NCBI GenBank assembly: GCA_910585065.1 | Contig: CAJUCG010000003.1 | Location: 1-48,368, forward strand | DNA: 48,368 nucleotides | Direction: 5' to 3' | Source of the DNA: an uncultured Lachnospiraceae bacterium | GTDB lineage: Bacteria > Bacillota > Clostridia > Lachnospirales > Lachnospiraceae | Shown here: one piece after another, positions 7,749-12,971 of the stretch | Layout of the letters: every line of letters starts with the position of its first letter | Numbering within the stretch: the stretch's first letter is position 1 | Position numbers and translations under genes: made by a program | The notes under the pieces: model-generated | Told to the model about the DNA's origin: nothing | The model's database searches: none | Seen by the model: the letters and a program-made list of their open reading frames with translations, nothing else

Positions 7749-7825
7749 GCATTTGGTATATCGCAAAATTTTCACACCGCAAAATTTTTTCGATGCAAAA
7801 AATTTTTGCAATGCAAAAAAAATAC

Positions 7826-7854
7826 TTGACAATCCTTATAAAATCCGTTATACT
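7826..7854 (+). promoter_or_regulatory. Strong promoter of the ylxM-ffh-rpsP-khpA operon
   Basis: TTGACA (7826-7831), 17-base spacer, TATACT (7849-7854). This is the closest consensus vegetative promoter in the window and fits the high demand for SRP and ribosomal protein genes. Confidence 0.88.
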
Positions 7855-7855
7855 G

Positions 7856-7886
7856 CCACCTGTAAAGAAAAAAGCTTTACAGGTGG
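7856..7886 (+). promoter_or_regulatory. Perfect 12-bp dyad overlapping the ylxM ribosome site
   Basis: CCACCTGTAAAG (7856-7867), spacer AAAAAAG, CTTTACAGGTGG (7875-7886): a perfect inverted repeat that starts 1 base after the -10 box and ends 6 bases before the ylxM ATG. The right arm contains the ylxM Shine-Dalgarno AGGTGG. It can act as a DNA operator at the transcription start, or as an RNA hairpin hiding the ribosome site if transcription starts far enough upstream. There is no T run, so it is not a terminator. Confidence 0.75.
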
Positions 7887-7892
7887 TGCTTT

Positions 7893-8309
7893 ATGGGGAC
7901 GGGAAAAGAGCAGGATGGGGCAGAATATTCTGTGGATGGAAAAGAAAAACTACAGGAAATTTATGAACTGTCGATATTATATGATTTTTATGGGGAGCTT
8001 TTGAATGACCATAAGAAACGAATTTTTGAAGATTATATTTTAAACGATCTGTCTTTAAGTGAGATCGCGGATAATACCGGGCTCAGCCGGCAGGGGGTAC
8101 ATGATATTATCAAGCGCTGCACAAAGGCATTGCGCGGATATGAAAAGGCACTGCACTTAGCAGAAAAGTTCGGTCGGATTAAAGAGATTGTCGGTCGGAT
8201 CTGTGAACTTGCGGAGGCGATCGAATTTTCAGAGATTTCCTGTAAAAAAGAAGCAAAAAAAGTGCAAGAGATTGCAGCATATGCAGAAGATATTTTACAG
8301 GAATTGTAA
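7893..8309 (+). CDS. ylxM: YlxM (UPF0122) helix-turn-helix protein, SRP-linked
   Basis: 138 aa protein of the YlxM/UPF0122 family, encoded next to ffh across Bacillota and thought to act with the signal recognition particle pathway. After a polar N-terminus, the region YELSILYDFYGELLNDHKK leads into a sigma-70-region-4-like helix-turn-helix (LSLSEIADNTGLSRQGVHDIIKRC, about residues 51-74). The C-terminal half is a charged helix. ATG 7893 has AGGTGG 6 bases upstream; this ribosome site is inside the right arm of the 12-bp dyad. As the first gene of the operon and a DNA-binding-type protein, it is the obvious candidate to bind that dyad, but this is inference. Confidence 0.9.
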   Translation: MGTGKEQDGAEYSVDGKEKLQEIYELSILYDFYGELLNDHKKRIFEDYILNDLSLSEIADNTGLSRQGVHDIIKRCTKALRGYEKALHLAEKFGRIKEIVGRICELAEAIEFSEISCKKEAKKVQEIAAYAEDILQEL

Positions 8310-8365
8310 AAATATTGAAATAAATGGAGATGCCACGGGGAAATCCTGGGGAGAATAGGGGCTAT

Positions 8366-9724
8366 ATGGCGTTTGAGAGTTTGTCGGAAAAACTTCAAAA
8401 TGTATTTAAAAATTTGCGTGGCAAGGGAAAGCTTTCGGAGGCGGACGTTAAGACGGCGTTAAAAGAAGTTAAGATGGCACTTTTGGAGGCGGATGTCAAT
8501 TTTAAAGTGGTCAAAAATTTTGTTTCCACGGTGCAGGAACGTGCTGTCGGCGAGGAAGTTTTATCGAGTCTAACACCGGGGCAGATGGTAATAAAGATCG
8601 TAAATGAGGAAATGATTCGCCTGATGGGAGATGAAACCACTGAAATTATTTTAAAACCAGCGAATGAGATTACGGTTATTATGATGTGTGGTTTGCAGGG
8701 CGCGGGCAAGACAACGATGATTGCGAAGCTTGCCGGAAAATTTAAGTCAAAGGGAAGAAAGCCACTTTTGGTTGCCTGTGATATCTATCGTCCGGCAGCG
8801 ATTGAACAGTTAAGTATCAATGCGAAAAAACAGGATGTTCCTGTCTTTTCAATGGGGACAAATCATAAGCCGGTCGATATTGTAAAAGCAGCGTTAGAAC
8901 ACGCTAAGGTAAATGGACAAAATCTTGTGATTATTGATACGGCGGGACGGCTGCATATCGATGAGGGCATGATGGAAGAATTAGTGGAGATCAAAGAGTC
9001 CGTGCGCGTGGATCATACGGTTCTTGTGGTAGATGCGATGACAGGACAGGATGCCGTCAATGTAGCAGAAACCTTTAATTCCAAGATTGAGATTACCGGT
9101 GTGATTTTGACCAAGCTTGACAGTGATACGCGCGGTGGCGCGGCACTTTCTATCCGCGCGGTGACAGGTAAGCCGATTCTCTATATTGGCACGGGTGAAA
9201 AGCTTTCGGATGTGGAACAGTTTTATCCTGACCGCATGGCTTCCCGCATCCTTGGAATGGGTGATGTACTGACCCTGATTGACAAGGTGCAGGCGGAATA
9301 CGATGAGGAAAAGGCAAAGGAATTAGAGAAAAAAATCCGCAAGGCGGAATTCGATTTTAACGATTTTCTTGATCAGATGCAGCAGATGAAAAAGATGGGT
9401 GGTATGGCGGAAATTATGAAAATGCTCCCTGGAAATATGATGGGCGGTGCGAAAATCGACGATGAGACGATCGGCGAGGGAGAAGTCGCAATGAAAAAAA
9501 TGGAAGCAATCATCTACTCAATGACAAAGAAGGAGCGTTCCAATCCTGATATTATCAATCTGCCAAGGAAAAAGCGCATCGCTGCCGGAGCGGGCGTGGA
9601 TATCAGCGAGGTAAACCGCGTGATGAAACAGTTTGAACAGTCACGCAAAATGATGAAGCAAATGTCCGGCATGATGGGGGGCAAGGGAAAGCGAAGGGGC
9701 TTTAAACTTCCATTTGGTTTGTAG
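8366..9724 (+). CDS. ffh: Signal recognition particle GTPase Ffh
   Basis: Protein subunit of the signal recognition particle: it binds signal peptides and 4.5S/6S RNA and docks with FtsY to deliver nascent chains to the membrane. The N domain begins AFESLSEKLQ. The G domain has the P-loop GLQGAGKTT at residues 109-117, DTAGRLHID, and the TKLDSDTRGG block. The methionine-rich M domain (from about residue 330, QMQQMKKMGGM) includes the RNA-binding helix region and ends FKLPFGL. The start is ATG 8366, with AGGGG 6 bases upstream; an earlier in-frame ATG at 8324 adds 14 residues that do not match the family. It lies 56 bases after ylxM in the same operon. Length 452 aa is normal. Confidence 0.97.
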   Translation: MAFESLSEKLQNVFKNLRGKGKLSEADVKTALKEVKMALLEADVNFKVVKNFVSTVQERAVGEEVLSSLTPGQMVIKIVNEEMIRLMGDETTEIILKPANEITVIMMCGLQGAGKTTMIAKLAGKFKSKGRKPLLVACDIYRPAAIEQLSINAKKQDVPVFSMGTNHKPVDIVKAALEHAKVNGQNLVIIDTAGRLHIDEGMMEELVEIKESVRVDHTVLVVDAMTGQDAVNVAETFNSKIEITGVILTKLDSDTRGGAALSIRAVTGKPILYIGTGEKLSDVEQFYPDRMASRILGMGDVLTLIDKVQAEYDEEKAKELEKKIRKAEFDFNDFLDQMQQMKKMGGMAEIMKMLPGNMMGGAKIDDETIGEGEVAMKKMEAIIYSMTKKERSNPDIINLPRKKRIAAGAGVDISEVNRVMKQFEQSRKMMKQMSGMMGGKGKRRGFKLPFGL

Positions 9725-9731
9725 GGTATTC

Positions 9732-9765
9732 CTGCACATTTTTGTATATTTACGATTTTGTGCAG
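9732..9765 (+). other. Intergenic inverted repeat between ffh and rpsP
   Basis: CTGCACA (9732-9738) and TGTGCAG (9759-9765) can pair over 7 bp with a 20-base AU-rich loop. No T run of terminator type follows at once. It could be an mRNA processing or stability element that separates the ffh and rpsP parts of the transcript, or chance. Confidence 0.3.
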
Positions 9766-9800
9766 TGCCAATAGAAAAATTTTTTAAGGAGGTGAGATAG

Positions 9801-10046
9801 ATGGCAGTAAAGATCAGATTAAAGAGAATGGGACAGAAGAAAGCCCCTTTCTATAGAGTAATCGTTGCAGATTCGAGATCGCCGCGCGACGGTAGATTTA
9901 TCGCAGAGATCGGTACTTATGATCCGACAAAGGAGCCGACGGCTTTTTCCGTTAATGAGGAAGAGGCAAAGAAATGGTTAAATAACGGCGCACAGCCGAC
10001 TGAGACGGTGAACAGATTATTCAAGAAAGCCGGTATCGTGAAGTAA
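9801..10046 (+). CDS. rpsP: 30S ribosomal protein S16
   Basis: 81 aa ribosomal protein bS16, a 30S assembly protein. It begins MAVKIRLKRMGQKKAPFYRVIVADSR, continues with the characteristic RDGRFIAEIGTYDP block and has the usual length. The ribosome site AAGGAGGTGA, 6 bases before the ATG, is the longest Shine-Dalgarno match in the window. It is the third gene of the ylxM operon. Confidence 0.98.
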   Translation: MAVKIRLKRMGQKKAPFYRVIVADSRSPRDGRFIAEIGTYDPTKEPTAFSVNEEEAKKWLNNGAQPTETVNRLFKKAGIVK

Positions 10047-10064
10047 TTTCGGAGGTGAAAGGCA

Positions 10065-10295
10065 GTGAAAGAACTCGTGCAGGTTATCGCTATGTCACTT
10101 GTTGATCATCCGGAAGAAGTTGTTGTAACAGAAACAGAAACGGATAAGGCTCTCGTTGTAGAATTAAAAGTTGCGCAGGAAGATATGGGCAAGGTGATCG
10201 GGAAACAGGGGCGCATTGCCAAGTCCATTCGAACAGTAGTAAAGGCTGCTGCTGCGAAGGATGATAAAAAGGTAGTAGTAGAGATACTGCAATAA
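10065..10295 (+). CDS. khpA: KhpA-type KH-domain RNA-binding protein
   Basis: 76 aa single KH-domain protein (YlqC/KhpA), a small RNA-binding protein that in other Bacillota partners KhpB/EloR and affects cell length and division. The KH GxxG loop is visible in GKVIGKQGRIAKSIR. It starts with GTG at 10065, which is 7 bases after GGAGGTG and 19 bases after the rpsP stop. In relatives rimM, trmD and rplS commonly come next; here a terminator closes the operon. Confidence 0.93.
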   Translation: MKELVQVIAMSLVDHPEEVVVTETETDKALVVELKVAQEDMGKVIGKQGRIAKSIRTVVKAAAAKDDKKVVVEILQ

Positions 10296-10307
10296 GCGAA
10301 ACATGGG

Positions 10308-10348
10308 GAGTTTGAAAATCTATGATTTTCAAACTCTTTTCTGTTCTT
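10308..10348 (+). terminator. Intrinsic terminator of the ylxM-khpA operon
   Basis: GAGTTTGAAAATC (10308-10320), loop TAT, GATTTTCAAACTC (10324-10336): a perfect 13-bp stem followed by TTTTCTGTTCTT. It starts 12 bases after the khpA stop. Confidence 0.9.
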
Positions 10349-10642
10349 CGGGTTATACTTTCAATGGGATAATAATTATTTTCATGTATTCTATTATCGA
10401 AATTAAGTTTCCATCTATATTCATCAATTATATCGTGTTCAGAAGATATGTGAACGAAAATTATATCCATCAATTGTTTTGCAATTATACAAATGATAAA
10501 GGTATTTGTATTTGCAAATGCCACTATCCCTCTTAATTTCTATAATATTAAAAATATTTGATTATCCTAGAAAAAATATAGAAATGCATATAAAATATTC
10601 AGTAAGAAAAAGGTAAAAAATGGATAGGAGAGTGAGAACAAA
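10349..10642. other. AT-rich intergenic stretch, no gene seen
   Basis: About 290 very AT-rich bases between the khpA terminator and the esterase gene. A reading frame across 10303-10536 begins inside the terminator and has no ribosome site or recognisable protein, so I do not call it. A TATAAT at 10541-10546 has no acceptable -35 partner. The promoter of the next gene must lie here but I cannot fix it. Confidence 0.5.
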
Positions 10643-11338
10643 ATGCAGGAAAATTGCCAGAATAAATATCAGTTTCAAATAGAGGATAAAGAGATCACTG
10701 TTTACCCATGTATGGTTTCCGATAGACCGGTTATCTATCTAAATACCTTTGGGACGGAGGGTGAACAGGTATACCAAATATTGCAGGAGAATGAAGAGTT
10801 AGATTTTACTTTTGTAACTGTTACCGGACTTTTATGGGAGCAGGATATGACTCCCTGGACAACCGCACCGATCTCAAAAAATAATACGGTCTGCACTGGC
10901 GGCGCGGATAATTACCTACGGTTATTTACCGAAGAAATTGTACAAAGAGCGGAGGAAAAAATCGGGAGAACAATTTCTTTTCGAGGTCTTGCAGGATACT
11001 CCCTCTCCGGGCTGTTCGCCGTCTATTCTCTTTATCGAACCAAAATTTTTTCAAGAGTTGCCAGTATGTCCGGTTCCCTTTGGTTTCCTAATTTTAAGGA
11101 ATATGTATTTTCTCATGAAATGAAAATTTATCCGGATTGTTTATATTTCTCCCTTGGAAATAAGGAGTGCAAGACGAGAAATCCCTATTTAAAAACGGTG
11201 AGAGAGTGTACAGAAGCGATCTGTGATTTCTATGCCCAAAAAGGGATCGACACGGTATTTTGCTTAAATCCGGGCAATCATTACAGCGATACCGCAAAGA
11301 GAACAGCAGCGGGAATTCGCTGGATCACAAACCGATAA
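10643..11338 (+). CDS. Alpha/beta-hydrolase, putative esterase
   Basis: 231 aa alpha/beta-hydrolase similar in plan to COG2819-type serine esterases (siderophore- or acyl-ester hydrolases). The nucleophile elbow is GYSLSG with Ser120, and the likely catalytic His is His213 in NPGNHYSD; the acid residue probably lies in or near SLGNKE. The N-terminus lacks a signal peptide, so it is cytosolic. The substrate cannot be inferred. It stands alone between two terminator-like elements; an AGGAGAGTGAG ribosome site lies somewhat far (about 8-12 bases) from the ATG. Confidence 0.75.
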   Translation: MQENCQNKYQFQIEDKEITVYPCMVSDRPVIYLNTFGTEGEQVYQILQENEELDFTFVTVTGLLWEQDMTPWTTAPISKNNTVCTGGADNYLRLFTEEIVQRAEEKIGRTISFRGLAGYSLSGLFAVYSLYRTKIFSRVASMSGSLWFPNFKEYVFSHEMKIYPDCLYFSLGNKECKTRNPYLKTVRECTEAICDFYAQKGIDTVFCLNPGNHYSDTAKRTAAGIRWITNR

Positions 11339-11360
11339 ATAATCATTTTTATTATTTATC
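11334..11360 (+). terminator. AT-rich hairpin at the esterase stop, possible weak terminator
   Basis: GATAAATAAT (11334-11343) and ATTATTTATC (11351-11360) form a perfect 10-bp stem with loop CATTTTT. The left arm includes the stop codon. The stem has little GC and no T run follows, so termination would be weak; it may serve as a 3' end stabiliser. Confidence 0.35.
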
Positions 11361-11386
11361 CTATGCCAAGCTTTCTTCCCGCCACC

Positions 11387-11415
11387 TTTACAAAACTTCC
11401 CAACCGTGCTATAAT
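11387..11415 (+). promoter_or_regulatory. Promoter of the 11442 gene
   Basis: TTTACA (11387-11392), 17-base spacer, TATAAT (11410-11415), with the ATG 26 bases downstream. It may drive the run of genes through polA and coaE, since gaps are short after it. Confidence 0.78.
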
Positions 11416-11441
11416 TTCACTTAAATAACAGGAGGTAGAAC

Positions 11442-12098
11442 ATGGAAACAATAAATACACCTAAACAGGAAAAAAAGGAATATTCTACAGGGAAAATCAT
11501 TTCCCGCGGTTTTCGGGAGGCATTAAAATATTCCTCCATCACCACTATTTTAAGTAAATTTTGTAATGTGGAACTTGAGCTGCTCAACCGATATGGGACG
11601 GAGGAAAATGGGATTACCCTAGAACACCCGGAGGGGATACGCAAATATATTGTGGAACTGGAAAAAGAATTTTTTGGTGTTTCCGGACTCAAAGTGGAGG
11701 ATGCGGCGATCGATGATGCAGAAATAAAGGAATTTATTCAGTCCTTTGCCTTTTGCGGCACGGAAGAACAGACAGTACTAACCTACAATGGTGTGCAGCG
11801 CGCGTGTGAAGTTTATCTGCGCCAGCCGCGTGCAAACAGTGTTTCGATGCGTCTTGTTCTGACAGAAGGAATAAATTTTACCCTGCAAAATTATTATAAT
11901 ATTTATCCAAGTGAGGGATTTTTGATTTCTTTCGCGTTTGAACATATGCGCGTAACCTTCTTGCCGGAGAGCAAGGATGGAAAGAAGGGGGCGGGTGATG
12001 TGTATGTCTACGCTTTTAATGGCGGGAAAATAAGGCGTGCGCCGCTCTCTGACTATGTGCCGACAGCGAGGGATGTCTTAAAATTGTTCCGGGGCTAA
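11442..12098 (+). CDS. Hypothetical protein, family not recognised
   Basis: 218 aa soluble protein that I do not recognise. It begins with a short polar, lysine-rich stretch (PKQEKKEYSTGK), followed by a mixed alpha/beta body: acidic segments around residues 45-100 (including LEKEFFGVSGL), then TLQNYYNIYPSEGFLISFAFEHMRV. There is no signal peptide, membrane helix or cysteine motif. The ATG has GGAGGT 7 bases upstream and a good promoter 26 bases before it. The next gene starts 30 bases after its stop, so the pair is probably co-transcribed with polA. Coding is supported by the ribosome site, promoter and codon use like its neighbours. Confidence 0.7.
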   Translation: METINTPKQEKKEYSTGKIISRGFREALKYSSITTILSKFCNVELELLNRYGTEENGITLEHPEGIRKYIVELEKEFFGVSGLKVEDAAIDDAEIKEFIQSFAFCGTEEQTVLTYNGVQRACEVYLRQPRANSVSMRLVLTEGINFTLQNYYNIYPSEGFLISFAFEHMRVTFLPESKDGKKGAGDVYVYAFNGGKIRRAPLSDYVPTARDVLKLFRG

Positions 12099-12128
12099 AA
12101 TTAAAAAAGGCGGGGGAGGTGATCAGGG

Positions 12129-12968
12129 GTGTCGGAAAATGATCGGAAGGGAAAAAGAGGGGAGGGGTTGGAGCGATGTGACAACCGGGCGATGCAGCAG
12201 CTTATCATTCCCTATTTGGAAGATGTCAGATATCAGCAAAAGAGAACGGGACTTTTGTCTGACTTTAAAGAGAGTACGGCACTGCCAAATCCTTTGCCGC
12301 TTGATCAGAAAGCGCGTTTTGTTCGTCATATTCGAGAATGCAAATATTGTTATGCGGAGCTGGAATTTGATCTGATTGTCTATGCGACAACGGATAGATT
12401 AAACGACACGGAGTTTTCCAACAATTATAGCGAGGCGGTGGATCAGCTTTTGTGCGGGACGGAGGCGGAGATCGCCAGGGCGCAGCACCAGGCGCGCACG
12501 GGACGCTTCCGCCTGATTGCCATTCTTTTCATGCTTGCGTTCGCGCTGAGTTTGAGTGTTGGCCGCTCCGCAGTTGAGCCGGAGCCGGAGGAGATTACCA
12601 TGCGCACCAAAGGGTTTTATTTGGGGGATTTGGGACTTCCGGAAGAGATTGATTTTGTTGATTCTGCGATCGCCGCACATCATGATGGGGCGCGCGATTT
12701 TGTGTTTAGCCAGCGGCTTAGGGCGGCGGAAGTGGACAAACTTTGGCGGCTTGATGTGGGGATAATGCGCGCAATGTATCTGGAAGGTGAGTTGACTTAT
12801 ACCCTCCCGGCAAGTTTTCTGCTCTCAGAAGGATCGTATGCAAAGCGGCTTGAGAGGGGAAAACGCCCGGAGATTATGTATCAGATTCCCATTACGTTAA
12901 AAGCGTTTCCGCATCAGAAGAAGGAAAAGGCAGAACATAAGCGGGATTCGATTCCACTATGGAGGTAA
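12129..12968 (+). CDS. Single-pass membrane protein with zf-HC2-like anti-sigma motif
   Basis: 279 aa protein with an N-terminal cytosolic part that contains H-x3-C-x2-C (His67, Cys71, Cys74, in RHIRECKYC). This is the pattern of zinc-binding anti-sigma domains (zf-HC2). One membrane helix follows at about residues 122-140 (LIAILFMLAFALSLSVG), then an extracytoplasmic region of about 130 residues with no domain I recognise. The GTG at 12129 has GGAGGT 8 bases upstream; a later ATG at 12192 has no ribosome site. No ECF sigma factor gene adjoins it, so an anti-sigma role is only suggested by architecture. It ends 3 bases before polA. Confidence 0.68.
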   Translation: MSENDRKGKRGEGLERCDNRAMQQLIIPYLEDVRYQQKRTGLLSDFKESTALPNPLPLDQKARFVRHIRECKYCYAELEFDLIVYATTDRLNDTEFSNNYSEAVDQLLCGTEAEIARAQHQARTGRFRLIAILFMLAFALSLSVGRSAVEPEPEEITMRTKGFYLGDLGLPEEIDFVDSAIAAHHDGARDFVFSQRLRAAEVDKLWRLDVGIMRAMYLEGELTYTLPASFLLSEGSYAKRLERGKRPEIMYQIPITLKAFPHQKKEKAEHKRDSIPLWR

Positions 12969-12971
12969 TGA

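Noticed and set aside
7794..7810. TGCAAAAAATTTTTGCA palindrome before the ylxM promoter
   Set aside because: It is an AT-rich self-complementary stretch in a region full of A and T runs; too little GC for a terminator and no regulator is known to me.
7693..8004. 103-codon frame crossing the ylxM promoter
   Set aside because: It spans the promoter and dyad and then overlaps ylxM in another frame; ylxM is the clear family member.
10303..10536. 77-codon frame after khpA
   Set aside because: It starts inside the terminator stem, has no ribosome site and its residues follow AT-rich composition.
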